The notes under the pieces: model-generated
The model's input: only the letters and a program-made list of their open reading frames with translations
What the model was told of the DNA's origin: nothing
Databases searched by the model: none
Shown here: positions 35,280 through 43,685 of the stretch, one piece after another
Layout of the letters: each line of letters opens with the position of its first letter
Numbering within the stretch: position 1 is the first letter of the stretch
Made by a program: the position numbers and the translations under genes
Assembly (NCBI GenBank): GCA_934792465.1
Contig: CAKVOK010000016.1
Location: 1 to 64,000, forward strand
DNA: 64,000 nucleotides
DNA from: an uncultured Clostridia bacterium
GTDB lineage: Bacteria; Bacillota; Clostridia; RUG12999
Reading direction: 5' to 3'

Positions 35280-35960
35280 CTAAAATTTGCCGCCGAGTAT
35301 AAACTCGAATATTCTCTCGGCTTCCGCATAAAGCTTCAGATAATCTTTGTCGTTTTTCTTGTTTTCACGCTTAAACTGCAAACCGAGATATACTTTTTTG
35401 CTCCCGATATAGCCTATTTTTTCGGCAAATTCCGTTCCCGTAACGTCGATGCAAACCGCTTTTTTGTTTCCGTTGTAAAGAATCTTGTCCTCGCTTATAC
35501 CGTGTTTTTTCACAAGCTTGTCAATCGGCGCAAAAGCTTCCATCTCGACATAACGCTTTATGTTGTCCTCGTCGATAAGCATTATCATCGGCGTATCGTC
35601 CGCCGCCAGCGTCAGCTCCGCTTTTTGCATCATCGCCGAAGTATACTGTGCGTCTTTGCCGTCGCCGAGCGCCAGGTTCAAAACGTTCGGATATACCGTA
35701 CCGTCGCCGTTCACGTCCGTTACATATTTCTCAAAAAACTTTTCCGTTTTTTCTTCGGTATCCAGCGTCTGACTTCCGAGATACATAAACGCAAAATCCG
35801 GGTCTTTCCTCGACACCATTTCGTTCACCGTATAGCCTATCAGAATCAGGACAATTATTCCTGTGATTATATGTATTCGGTAATAAAACCATACGTTTTG
35901 CCAAAATTCTTTTGTATTCGGTTTGTAGGATTTTGAAAAATCTTTTTCCATACTGACCAC
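35280..35960 (-). CDS. Membrane-anchored protein of unknown function
   Basis: No family is recognised with confidence. The 226 residues start with a charged cytoplasmic segment and one transmembrane helix at about residues 32-50 (IHIITGIIVLILIGYTV). An extracytoplasmic domain follows, carrying an isolated EF-hand-like loop DVNGDGTVY (about residue 84) and a segment MIMLIDEDNIKRYVE ... APIDKLV that resembles parts of sugar-binding proteins. The start could be GTG 35960 (AAGGAG about 11 bases upstream) or ATG 35951. The promoter at 36046-36074 and terminator after the stop make it a single-gene transcript. Its leader can form a TTCTCCGA/TCGGAGAA hairpin and a GGCGGC/GCCGCC pairing near the ribosome binding site. 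Confidence 0.7.
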   Translation of the reverse strand: MVSMEKDFSKSYKPNTKEFWQNVWFYYRIHIITGIIVLILIGYTVNEMVSRKDPDFAFMYLGSQTLDTEEKTEKFFEKYVTDVNGDGTVYPNVLNLALGDGKDAQYTSAMMQKAELTLAADDTPMIMLIDEDNIKRYVEMEAFAPIDKLVKKHGISEDKILYNGNKKAVCIDVTGTEFAEKIGYIGSKKVYLGLQFKRENKKNDKDYLKLYAEAERIFEFILGGKF

Positions 35961-36045
35961 ATAAGGGGCGGCTCCTTAATCTCCATTCTTATGTATTCCC
36001 CCACTCATGCCGCCGTTCTCCGATTCCCTCGGAGAATATAAATAT

Positions 36046-36074
36046 ATTGTACCACATTTAATATGTTATGTCAA
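36046..36074 (-). promoter_or_regulatory. SigA promoter of the 35280-35960 gene
   Basis: Minus-strand -35 TTGACA (36074-36069), 17-bp spacer, -10 TACAAT (36051-36046), followed by a structured leader of about 80 bases. Confidence 0.75.
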
Positions 36075-36169
36075 GTGTTTTTTAATGTGTATCGGTAATG
36101 AAAAGAGTAAACCTTTAAGTGCCGTTTCAATGTCCTATGCTGTTATTTATATTCTATCACAAAAGACTT

Positions 36170-37486
36170 TTATTTTAAAGTGTTTTTTAATTTACAGATT
36201 TTTTCACATTCTCCTTTTAATATTCCGTCCGAATATCCCGTTATTTTTACCTTAACGATATTTTTTATCAAATCATCGCTGCCGTCAAATTCCGTAATAC
36301 AATAATTCGGCGCATGACCGGCAAGCTTGCCGTTTTCGTTTCTTTTCTCAACCAGTATATCAAATATTTTTCCTATACAGCTTTCAAAAAAACGTGTTTC
36401 ACATTCGTTTGCGACAGTCTGCATTTCGGCAGCTCTCGCACGTTTCACTTTATCCGTCAGCTGTCCCGCCATATCGGCAGCCGGTGTTCCGTTTCTTCTC
36501 GAATACGGGAAAACATGGATTTTGGAAAAGCCTATTTCTTCCGCAAAATCCAGAGAAGCCTTATGCTCCTGCTCTGTTTCGCCGGGGAATCCGGTCATAA
36601 TGTCCGTAGTTACGGAAGCGTCCTCCCAATTCTCTCTCAAAAGCATAACCGCACGGCGATAATTCTCGCAGGTATAACGCCGCTTCATGCGCTTCAGCAC
36701 GCTGTCGCATCCGCTTTGGAGCGACATATGGAACTGCGGACAAAGCTTCGGCAGTCTGTCCGACATTTCCGCAATTTTTTCCATGACGGGCGTAAGCTCC
36801 AGCGAACCGAGCCTTATACGCTTTATCCCGTCAATTTCTTCAAGCATCAGCAATACGTCTGCCAGGTCGGTATTTTCCGTATCTTTTCCGTAGGACGTGA
36901 GATGTATTCCGGTAAGGACTATTTCCGTATATCCGGCAGCGGCAAGTGTCTGCGCCTCGCTTTTTATATCCTCAAGCGAACGGCTTCTGACTCGCCCCCT
37001 TGCATATGGAATAATGCAGTATGTGCAAAAATTGTCGCAGCCGTCCTCAATCTTCATGAACGCACGTGTTTTTCCGATATGCTCTTTAACGGAAATATCG
37101 GTATATTTTCTTTCCTTTGAAATATCATCAACCGAAAAAATCTTATTGCCGGAAAATTCCTCAACGGCATCTACCGTTTTATCCTTATTATTGCCGAGTA
37201 CAATATCGACAAAATCCATTTTTTCAAATTCCTCGGGGTTTACCTGGCTGTAGCAGCCGGCTACGGCTATAATCGCCTGCGGATTCGTTTTATGCGCCCG
37301 ATACACGGCATTCCTCGATTTTCTGTCCGCCATTGCGGTCACGCTGCACGTATTTATTATATACACGTCCGCCGGCTCGGAAAAAGCGACAACGTCATAC
37401 CCCTTTTCTTTAAAACGTTCCTCCATATATTCCGTTTCATATTGGTTTACCTTGCACCCCAATGTGTAAAATGCGACTTTTTTCAT
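36170..37486 (-). CDS. mtaB: tRNA t6A37 methylthiotransferase MtaB
   Basis: Radical SAM methylthiotransferase that turns t6A37 into ms2t6A37 in ANN-decoding tRNAs, 438 residues. The N-terminal UPF0004 domain has the first cluster's cysteines (TLGCKVNQYET, INTCSVT, VAGCYSQ). The radical SAM domain has CDNFCTYCIIPYARGR, and a TRAM-like region closes the protein. The start MKKVAFYTLGCKVNQYE identifies MtaB rather than MiaB or RimO. It is transcribed alone, divergently from the HPr-like gene. Confidence 0.95.
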   Translation of the reverse strand: MKKVAFYTLGCKVNQYETEYMEERFKEKGYDVVAFSEPADVYIINTCSVTAMADRKSRNAVYRAHKTNPQAIIAVAGCYSQVNPEEFEKMDFVDIVLGNNKDKTVDAVEEFSGNKIFSVDDISKERKYTDISVKEHIGKTRAFMKIEDGCDNFCTYCIIPYARGRVRSRSLEDIKSEAQTLAAAGYTEIVLTGIHLTSYGKDTENTDLADVLLMLEEIDGIKRIRLGSLELTPVMEKIAEMSDRLPKLCPQFHMSLQSGCDSVLKRMKRRYTCENYRRAVMLLRENWEDASVTTDIMTGFPGETEQEHKASLDFAEEIGFSKIHVFPYSRRNGTPAADMAGQLTDKVKRARAAEMQTVANECETRFFESCIGKIFDILVEKRNENGKLAGHAPNYCITEFDGSDDLIKNIVKVKITGYSDGILKGECEKICKLKNTLK

Positions 37487-37561
37487 AGCTCCTCCGTTAA
37501 AATAAACAAAAAATTGTGCATATTCTTTAAAAAATACACCGAAAATTTAACATTATATCTA

Positions 37562-37590
37562 TTGACTTATTTTAATAATTATTGTATAAT
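37562..37590 (+). promoter_or_regulatory. SigA promoter of the HPr-like gene
   Basis: TTGACT (37562-37567), 17-bp spacer, TATAAT (37585-37590). A strong TTTTTAGGAGGGAATTG site follows 40 bases later, so high expression is expected. Confidence 0.8.
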
Positions 37591-37641
37591 AATATTGGAT
37601 ATGATAAATATTCCAATCAATATTTTTAGGAGGGAATTGAA

Positions 37642-37869
37642 ATGAGAACTTGTGAAATTATGCTTAGCTCGATTAACGACGTAAAAGCTTTCGTTAATAT
37701 CGTAAACAACTACAACTTTGACGTAGACCTCGTATCAGGCAGATATGTTGTTGATGCAAAATCAATAATGGGCATCTTCAGCCTTGATTTGAGCAAACCT
37801 ATTAAAGTTGAAGTAAGAGAAGAAGGCAGCGAAAAATTCTTTGAGGAACTCGCACCGTTTATCAGATAA
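37642..37869 (+). CDS. HPr-like protein lacking the active-site histidine
   Basis: A 75-residue protein with the HPr fold pattern. It matches HPr around the regulatory serine (KSIMGIFSLD, where HPr has KSIMGVMSLG) and in the strand NFDVDLVSGRYVVDA. The phosphocarrier site GIHARPA is replaced by SSINDVKAFV, and the protein contains no histidine at all, so it cannot carry phosphate from enzyme I to sugar permeases in the usual way. A regulatory role like that of Crh, through serine phosphorylation, is possible but inferred. Promoter, ribosome binding site and terminator are all strong and close, giving a compact single-gene unit. Confidence 0.85.
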   Translation: MRTCEIMLSSINDVKAFVNIVNNYNFDVDLVSGRYVVDAKSIMGIFSLDLSKPIKVEVREEGSEKFFEELAPFIR

Positions 37870-37890
37870 TATCAAAAGTTATTCATAAAC

Positions 37891-37930
37891 ATATGCAAAA
37901 AGAGTCTTGAAAAAGGCTCTTTTTGCATAT
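37891..37930. terminator. Bidirectional terminator between the HPr-like and LCP genes
   Basis: ATATGCAAAAAGAG (37891-37904) pairs exactly with CTCTTTTTGCATAT (37917-37930). It ends the HPr-like transcript and, from the other strand, the LCP gene whose stop is at 37946. Confidence 0.8.
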
Positions 37931-37945
37931 ACTGTCAATTGTCCC

Positions 37946-38791
37946 TTAATGCGAAATTTTATCAATCAGTTTACTTGTTTCTTCTTTATCCGCAACATAA
38001 TACGAAAGTCCGGATATGCGCTGTGCCTGTCCCGGCAGCTTATATGTTTCAAATGCGCCTTTTTCGGCTTTCAAAGCAGAAAACAACAACGGAATATAGC
38101 TGCTTTCCGGAATATCCGTATCTATATTCTTTTTGAGTTCTCCCATAACTTTCGGCAGCTTCAGCACAGTTTTTACATTAAGCTTCTGCTTAACAAGCGC
38201 ATGTATAAAATCCTGTTGAACCGCTATGCGCGCTTCATCGCCCATGGGGTATCGCCTGAATCTCACAAGCTGTTCGGCCTTTGCGCCGTCCAGATGCTGC
38301 ATACCCTTTTTCAAATCGATATACAAATCCTGATAAGGGTCTTCGTAAAACATATCCTGCGGAACATCGAAATCCACTCCGCCGAGTGCGTCTATAACGT
38401 TTCTGAACGTTTCAAAAGAAAATTTCACATAGTTATCTATTTTTATATCGAGCAGATTTTCAAGTGTATCTATGGTCTGTTCCTCTTTGCCGAGCGCATA
38501 TGCGCTGTTTATTTTATGATATTTGCCGTCTATCGGGACACGTGTATCTCTCGGAACAGACAAGAGGTTTATTTTGCCGGACTCGCCGTTCAAAAAAGCC
38601 ACCATCAAAACGTCCGACCGCAAGCCTTCGCCGTCCATGCCCATTACAACTATGTTTTTTGTCTGCGTGGGCACAAGCTTTGTAATAAGTGCCGGAGGCT
38701 GTTTCGTTATGGCCCACGAAGCCGCAACGTATCCGCCTATTCCCACGAATAATATAAGTATTATAACAATAAGTCTGCGTATAAATTTCAT
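37946..38791 (-). CDS. LytR-CpsA-Psr (LCP) family wall polymer ligase
   Basis: Membrane-anchored phosphotransferase that attaches teichoic-acid-like or capsular polymers to peptidoglycan, 281 residues. One N-terminal membrane helix (about 6-28) is followed by the LCP domain: VMGMDGEGLRSDVLMVA, SVPRDTRVPI with the conserved Arg/Asp residues, GGVDFDVP and VRFRRYPMGDEARI. ATG 38791 is preferred over an in-frame upstream ATG because AAGGAA lies 10 bases before it and the protein then begins MKFIRR. A second LCP gene lies at 47063-48430. The substrate polymer is unknown. Confidence 0.92.
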   Translation of the reverse strand: MKFIRRLIVIILILFVGIGGYVAASWAITKQPPALITKLVPTQTKNIVVMGMDGEGLRSDVLMVAFLNGESGKINLLSVPRDTRVPIDGKYHKINSAYALGKEEQTIDTLENLLDIKIDNYVKFSFETFRNVIDALGGVDFDVPQDMFYEDPYQDLYIDLKKGMQHLDGAKAEQLVRFRRYPMGDEARIAVQQDFIHALVKQKLNVKTVLKLPKVMGELKKNIDTDIPESSYIPLLFSALKAEKGAFETYKLPGQAQRISGLSYYVADKEETSKLIDKISH

Positions 38792-38968
38792 AATAATCAG
38801 ATTCCTTAATATAAAAATAATATCATTATAAAAATAGTATATCACATTTTTTTATCTTTTGCAACCGTATTTTCAAAATTATCTCGCAAACTGCCAAAAT
38901 TTTATCAATTTTTGCAATATATTTTATAAACATTATTTTTTTGTACGTTTTTTTATATATTTTTTATC

Positions 38969-38998
38969 TTGACGCGATATGTATGTTTGTGGTAAAAT
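38969..38998 (+). promoter_or_regulatory. Probable SigA promoter of guaB
   Basis: TTGACG (38969-38974), 18-bp spacer, TAAAAT (38993-38998), 40 bases before guaB. The short leader has no guanine-riboswitch-like structure. Confidence 0.6.
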
Positions 38999-39038
38999 AG
39001 ATATAACATAAATACTATAATAAATAAAGGAGAAAGAT

Positions 39039-40547
39039 ATGGCTATTATATTTAATGAACCGTCGCATACTTTCGGCGAATATCTTCTTATTCCCGGATA
39101 TTCTTCCAAAGAATGTGTTCCGACAAACGTAAACCTTGAAACGCCTGTTGTTAAATTTAAAAAAGGCGAAGAGCCGTCAATAAAAATGAATATACCTCTT
39201 GTTTCCGCAATAATGCAGTCCGTTTCGGACGATAAAATGGCGGTTGCACTGGCAAAAGAGGGCGGAATATCTTTCATTTACGGCTCGCAGTCCATTGAGG
39301 ACGAGGCTGCAATGGTTGCAAGAGTAAAAAACTACAAAGCGGGATTTGTTACAAGCGATTCAAATCTTCGTCCCGACCAGACACTGAAAGACGTTGTGGA
39401 GCTCACGGCAAAAACAGGTCATTCGACGATTGCCATAACGGAGGACGGCAGTCCGGACAGCAAGCTTCTCGGCATAGTTACCAGCCGTGATTACAGAGTA
39501 AGCCGCATGGAGCCGGACACCAGGATTTCCGAGTTTATGACTGCTTTTGAAAATCTTATCTATGCGGACGAAAACACAACACTTAAAGAGGCAAATGATA
39601 TTATATGGGATAATAAGCTTAATTCACTTCCCATAATAGACAAGAATCAAAAACTCAAATACATGGTTTTCCGCAAGGACTATTCGAGTCATAAAGAAAA
39701 CACCCACGAGCTTCTTGATGCGAACAAAAGATACGTTGTCGGTGCAGGCATAAACACAAGAGATTATGCCGAGCGTGTTCCGGCACTCGTAGAAGCCGGC
39801 GCAGATGTTCTCTGCATAGATTCTTCCGAGGGATATACGGAATGGCAGAAGCTTACCATAGATTTTATACGTGAAAAATACGGCGACAGCGTAAAAGTCG
39901 GCGCCGGAAATGTTGTTGACAAAGAGGGATTTTTATATCTGGCAAAAGCCGGTGCGGATTTCATAAAAATCGGTATAGGCGGCGGCTCGATATGTATAAC
40001 ACGTGAGCAAAAAGGTATAGGCAGAGGTCAGGCAACGGCAGTTATAGAAGTTGCAAAAGCAAGAGATGAATATTTTGAAGAAACGGGAATATATATTCCG
40101 ATTTGCTCGGACGGCGGCATTGTTCACGATTATCACATAACTCTGGCGCTTGCCATGGGTGCGGACTTCATAATGCTCGGCAGATATTTCTCCAGATTCG
40201 ACGAAAGTCCGACGAACAAAATAAATATAAACGGAAATTACATGAAAGAATATTGGGGCGAGGGCTCAAACCGTGCGAGAAACTGGCAGCGATACGACAT
40301 GGGCGGTGCAAACAAGCTTTCGTTTGAAGAAGGTGTTGATTGCTATGTTCCTTATGCCGGCTCGCTCAAAGACAACGTAACCTTAACGCTTAACAAGGTT
40401 CGTTCAACGATGTGTAACTGCGGAGTTTTAAATATTCCGGATTTGCAGAAAAACGCAAAAATGACACTTGTGTCTTCGACAAGTATCGTAGAAGGCGGCG
40501 CACATGACGTACTTTTGAAAGAAAACCACGTGAACGTCATTAAATAA
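39039..40547 (+). CDS. guaB: IMP dehydrogenase (Tritrichomonas-like type)
   Basis: Oxidises IMP to XMP with NAD+, the committed step of GMP synthesis, 502 residues. A TIM barrel is interrupted by two CBS domains (about 105-225). The catalytic cysteine lies in GIGGGSICITREQKGIGRGQ. Most bacterial enzymes instead have GIGPGSICTTR followed by a GVGVPQ-type segment, and this version closely matches what I recall of the protist Tritrichomonas foetus enzyme. The flap RARNWQRYD carries the catalytic Arg-Tyr pair, and the C-terminus STMCNCG, SIVEGGAHDV also fits that type. AAAGGAG precedes the ATG. pfp follows after 14 bases. Confidence 0.95.
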   Translation: MAIIFNEPSHTFGEYLLIPGYSSKECVPTNVNLETPVVKFKKGEEPSIKMNIPLVSAIMQSVSDDKMAVALAKEGGISFIYGSQSIEDEAAMVARVKNYKAGFVTSDSNLRPDQTLKDVVELTAKTGHSTIAITEDGSPDSKLLGIVTSRDYRVSRMEPDTRISEFMTAFENLIYADENTTLKEANDIIWDNKLNSLPIIDKNQKLKYMVFRKDYSSHKENTHELLDANKRYVVGAGINTRDYAERVPALVEAGADVLCIDSSEGYTEWQKLTIDFIREKYGDSVKVGAGNVVDKEGFLYLAKAGADFIKIGIGGGSICITREQKGIGRGQATAVIEVAKARDEYFEETGIYIPICSDGGIVHDYHITLALAMGADFIMLGRYFSRFDESPTNKININGNYMKEYWGEGSNRARNWQRYDMGGANKLSFEEGVDCYVPYAGSLKDNVTLTLNKVRSTMCNCGVLNIPDLQKNAKMTLVSSTSIVEGGAHDVLLKENHVNVIK

Positions 40548-40561
40548 CGGAGGAGCATCGA

Positions 40562-41776
40562 ATGAAAAATTGTATAGTGGGGCAGTCCGGAGGACCGACT
40601 GCCGCAATAAATGCGTCCCTTTGCGGGGCATTGAAAGCGGCTCACGAAAGTGATAAAATTGAAATGGTATACGGAGCGGTAAACGGAATACAGGGGGTTT
40701 TGAACGAGAACTTTCTCGACCTCGGAAAATTATTTTCCGATGAGCATGAAAGAATCCTTTTAAAACAAACACCTGCATCCTACCTCGGCTCATGCAGATA
40801 CAAGCTTCCCGAAATAACCGAAATTGAAATTTATACGAAAATATTTGATGTTTTTGATAAATATAACATAGGCTATTTCTTTTACATCGGCGGAAACGAT
40901 TCTATGGATACAGTTTCCAAGCTCAGCCGATACGCAAAGCTTATATCATATGATATTAACATAATAGGGATTCCGAAAACTATAGACAACGATTTGATGG
41001 AAACGGATCATACGCCGGGGTTCGGCTCGGCGGCGAAATACATCGCTTCGTCCGTGAGAAGCGTAGGACTTGATTCCGATGTTTACGATTTAAATTCCGT
41101 AACCGTTATAGAAATTATGGGCAGAAACAGCGGCTGGCTCACTGCCGCCGCATCACTTGCCAGAACAGACAAGCTGAAAGCACCTCATCTGATATATCTT
41201 CCCGAATCGGTATTTTCCGACGAGAAATTTTTCAATGATATACGCAGACTGAATGCGCAGGGTATTAAAAATGTTGTCGTTGCCGTTTCCGAAGGCATAA
41301 AGTATGAGGACGGTACGTATGTATGCGAAGATGTCGGCAGCGGACTTTCCGATATATTTGGGCATAAGAACCTGAGCGGTACGGCAAAGGTTCTTGAAGA
41401 TAAGGTACGGCAGACGCTCGGCTGCAAGGCAAGAGGAGTTGAAATAAACGTACTTCAGCGTTGCGGAGCACATTCGCTTTCGCTTACCGATATTGAAGAA
41501 GCATATGCGGTAGGCATAGCCGGAGTGCGTGAGGCAGAAAGCGGCGGTACGGGAAAAATGATGGTTTTCGTCAGGAAAAGCAATGCACCGTATGAAATTG
41601 CGATTGAAAGCAGAGATGTTGAAAATATCGCAAACGGAGAGAAAACCGTGCCGCTCGCATGGATTGTCGGCGGCTGTGATGTTTCGGAAAAAATGACGGA
41701 ATATATATCTCCGCTTATTCAGGGAGAACCGGAATTGATATACGAAAACGGTATCCCGGTATATTTATCAAGATAA
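40562..41776 (+). CDS. pfp: Pyrophosphate-type 6-phosphofructokinase
   Basis: Phosphorylates fructose-6-phosphate, 404 residues. GQSGGPTAAINASL at the N-terminus and PKTIDND (138-144) are family hallmarks. In the phosphoryl-donor site the sequence is GGNDS (110-114): the second-domain glycine of ATP enzymes (GGDGS) is replaced by aspartate, the change that favours pyrophosphate as donor. This makes a reversible PPi-dependent enzyme likely, by inference from the motif. GGAGG-like CGGAGGAGC precedes the ATG. It probably shares a transcript with guaB; a hairpin with T-run follows. Confidence 0.9.
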   Translation: MKNCIVGQSGGPTAAINASLCGALKAAHESDKIEMVYGAVNGIQGVLNENFLDLGKLFSDEHERILLKQTPASYLGSCRYKLPEITEIEIYTKIFDVFDKYNIGYFFYIGGNDSMDTVSKLSRYAKLISYDINIIGIPKTIDNDLMETDHTPGFGSAAKYIASSVRSVGLDSDVYDLNSVTVIEIMGRNSGWLTAAASLARTDKLKAPHLIYLPESVFSDEKFFNDIRRLNAQGIKNVVVAVSEGIKYEDGTYVCEDVGSGLSDIFGHKNLSGTAKVLEDKVRQTLGCKARGVEINVLQRCGAHSLSLTDIEEAYAVGIAGVREAESGGTGKMMVFVRKSNAPYEIAIESRDVENIANGEKTVPLAWIVGGCDVSEKMTEYISPLIQGEPELIYENGIPVYLSR

Positions 41777-41786
41777 AATAATAAAT

Positions 41787-41832
41787 TATGCACCTTTTTA
41801 AGTATTTCTTTTTGGGTGCATATAATTTTTTC
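41787..41832 (+). terminator. Terminator after pfp
   Basis: TATGCACC (41787-41794) pairs with GGTGCATA (41815-41822) over a T-rich loop and is followed by ATTTTTTCATTTTTTC. Confidence 0.6.
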
Positions 41833-41891
41833 ATTTTTTCAAAACTTTTTTTATAAAAACAGAGTCTAAGTAAGTGAAAGGGGGCGCAGAT

Positions 41892-42356
41892 GTGAATAAC
41901 AGACAAAGCTTTGACAAATACATTTCCGAAAATCTTGATTCGGCATACAGATTTGCATATATATGTACGAAAAACAAAGAGGACGCAGAGGATGTGCTGA
42001 ACGAAAGCGTTATGCGTGCATTGAAGGGAATAAACAATCTCAAAGATGCCGGATATATAAAAACGTGGTTTTACAGAATTATTATAAACACTTCGGCAAC
42101 GTATCTCAAGAAGAACCGAAAAACCGTTTCCATGGATGATGCGCCGTACATAGCAGACGGCAAATGCGATGACTATTCGGTACTTACTGTCGAAAGCCTT
42201 ACTCGGACGCTCGACGAAAAATACAGGAGTGTTGTTGTGCTGAGATTTTGCGAGGATATGCCGATAAAGGATATTGCAAAAGTCCTGGGCGAAAACGAAA
42301 ACACCGTAAAAACAAGGCTCTATACGGCGCTCAAAATATTAAAAAAGGAGGTCTGA
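41892..42356 (+). CDS. sigV: ECF-type RNA polymerase sigma factor (SigV-like)
   Basis: A 154-residue extracytoplasmic-function sigma factor. Region 2 (SFDKYISENLDSAYRFAYI ... EDVLNESVMRALKG) and region 4 (EDMPIKDIAKVLGENENTVKTRLYTALKIL) are both complete, with a short linker. GTG 41892 is chosen because AAAGGGGGC lies before it; an earlier in-frame GTG is inside that site. The next gene encodes its probable anti-sigma factor of RsiV type three bases later, so the pair should be co-transcribed and the sigma factor held inactive until RsiV is cleaved. The symbol is by analogy with SigV of Bacillus subtilis. Confidence 0.88.
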   Translation: MNNRQSFDKYISENLDSAYRFAYICTKNKEDAEDVLNESVMRALKGINNLKDAGYIKTWFYRIIINTSATYLKKNRKTVSMDDAPYIADGKCDDYSVLTVESLTRTLDEKYRSVVVLRFCEDMPIKDIAKVLGENENTVKTRLYTALKILKKEV

Positions 42357-42359
42357 ATT

Positions 42360-43196
42360 TTGGACAGCTTAAAAAAGGATTATGAAAAAATCAAGGCAAG
42401 CAAAGAATTAAGAGAAAGGATTGAAAAAACTATGAAAAAAGAAAAAATGAAAAACAGGGTAAAACTCAGCGGAAGTATTGCGGCAGGCATAATTGCTCTC
42501 GGTATCATCAGCGTAAATGTTTCCCCGGAACTTGCATACGCTATGTCGGATATCCCCGTGATAGGCTCGGCGGTACGTGTCGTTACGTTCGACAGATACG
42601 TGCATAAGGACGGCGGATATGACGCCGATGTGGCAACGCCGAAGCTTGAAGGCATTGCGGACAAAAAGCTTGAGGAAAAGCTCAACCGCGAATTTAAAGA
42701 AAATGCAAAAACCATAATCGAAAAATACGAAAAAGACGTTAAGGAGCTTAAAGACGAATTGGGCGAAGATGCGGTTCATATGGGCGTAAACTCGGATTAT
42801 ATCGTAAAAACCGATAACGATAATATTTTGGCGATAGACGTATATATTCTAAACACAGCCGGTTCATCATCAACCGTACATTCGTTCTATACAATAGACA
42901 AGAAAAGCGGCAGGCTTCTGACTCTAGAAGGCTTATTTAAAAAGGATGCCGATTACGTTAAGGTTTTGAGCGATTATATAAAGCAGGAAATGAAACGTGA
43001 AAATGAGGAAAACGACGGACTTTTTGAGCTTGACGGCGAATGGGCATTCAAAGGCATAAAAAAAGACCAGAATTTCTATATAAATAATGACGGACTTCTT
43101 GTGATTTGCTTTGACAAATACGAGGTAGCCGCAGGTGCGCAGGGCAGCCCCGAATTTGTTATACCGAACGAGGTTATAAAAGACATATTAAAGTAA
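42360..43196 (+). CDS. rsiV: RsiV-like transmembrane anti-sigma factor
   Basis: A 278-residue membrane anti-sigma factor. A charged cytoplasmic N-terminus of about 35 residues precedes one membrane helix (about 36-58, LSGSIAAGIIALGIISVNVS). A DUF4163/DUF3298 extracytoplasmic domain follows, with FYTIDKKSGRLLTLEGLFKK and INNDGLLVICFDKYEVAAGAQG typical of RsiV. In Bacillus subtilis RsiV binds lysozyme directly and is then cleaved to release SigV; the same trigger is plausible here. The start is TTG at 42360, supported by AAAAAAGGAGGT seven bases upstream and by the spacing to the sigma gene. A terminator follows the stop. Confidence 0.88.
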   Translation: MDSLKKDYEKIKASKELRERIEKTMKKEKMKNRVKLSGSIAAGIIALGIISVNVSPELAYAMSDIPVIGSAVRVVTFDRYVHKDGGYDADVATPKLEGIADKKLEEKLNREFKENAKTIIEKYEKDVKELKDELGEDAVHMGVNSDYIVKTDNDNILAIDVYILNTAGSSSTVHSFYTIDKKSGRLLTLEGLFKKDADYVKVLSDYIKQEMKRENEENDGLFELDGEWAFKGIKKDQNFYINNDGLLVICFDKYEVAAGAQGSPEFVIPNEVIKDILK

Positions 43197-43203
43197 TACA
43201 AAC

Positions 43204-43236
43204 AGGTGCGGCAAACAAACTTGCCGCACCTTTCCT
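43204..43236 (+). terminator. Terminator after rsiV
   Basis: AGGTGCGGCAA (43204-43214) pairs exactly with TTGCCGCACCT (43221-43231), followed by a short TTT. Confidence 0.75.
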
Positions 43237-43308
43237 ATCAATACCGACCCGAATTCCGGTTTCGGATACAGCGGAATGAATTTAAGACCGTCGAATCGGG
43301 TTTCGGGT

Positions 43309-43668
43309 CTATTGTCGGGCAGTTTCGCAGGCAAACCGTGCCATAATATCCGAAAAATACGCAAAGCTTTTAAACTCGCCGCTGCCTATCTCGATTTCTC
43401 CGGAAAGCTCCTTCTTTGCGTTAAGTTCATTTTTCGTCTTTTCTTCGAGAGATACAATCTCGTGCGTTCTGCGCTGCAGCAGCATACCCTCGTCCGTCAG
43501 AATTATATGATGATTGCTCCTTTCAAAAAGCCTAACGCCGAGTTCGTCCCCCGGCTGCATAAGCCGGCGTGAAAGCGTAGGCTGCGTGATGTGCAGCAGC
43601 TGCGCTGCTTTCGTAATATTTTCTTCACGTGCGGTTATAAGAAAATATTTCAATACCCTGAGTTCTAT
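43309..43668 (-). pseudogene. LysR-family regulator remnant
   Basis: The minus strand encodes the N-terminal part of a LysR-type regulator: ELRVLKYFLITAREENITKAAQLLHITQPTLSRRL is the winged helix-turn-helix, followed by LFERSNHHIILTDEGMLL and the linker helix. It stops after about 120 residues (GEIEIGSGEFKSFAYFSDIM...), where a full protein has about 300 with an effector domain. The codon at the expected start (MELRVL in homologues) is ATA, there is no ribosome binding site, and the comEA terminator lies where a promoter should be. This is a decayed gene fragment. Confidence 0.8.
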
Positions 43669-43685
43669 ATGATTTTTCCCGCTAC

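Noticed and set aside
38999..39038. Possible guanine riboswitch before guaB
   Set aside because: About 40 bases from promoter to start codon, with no purine-riboswitch core.
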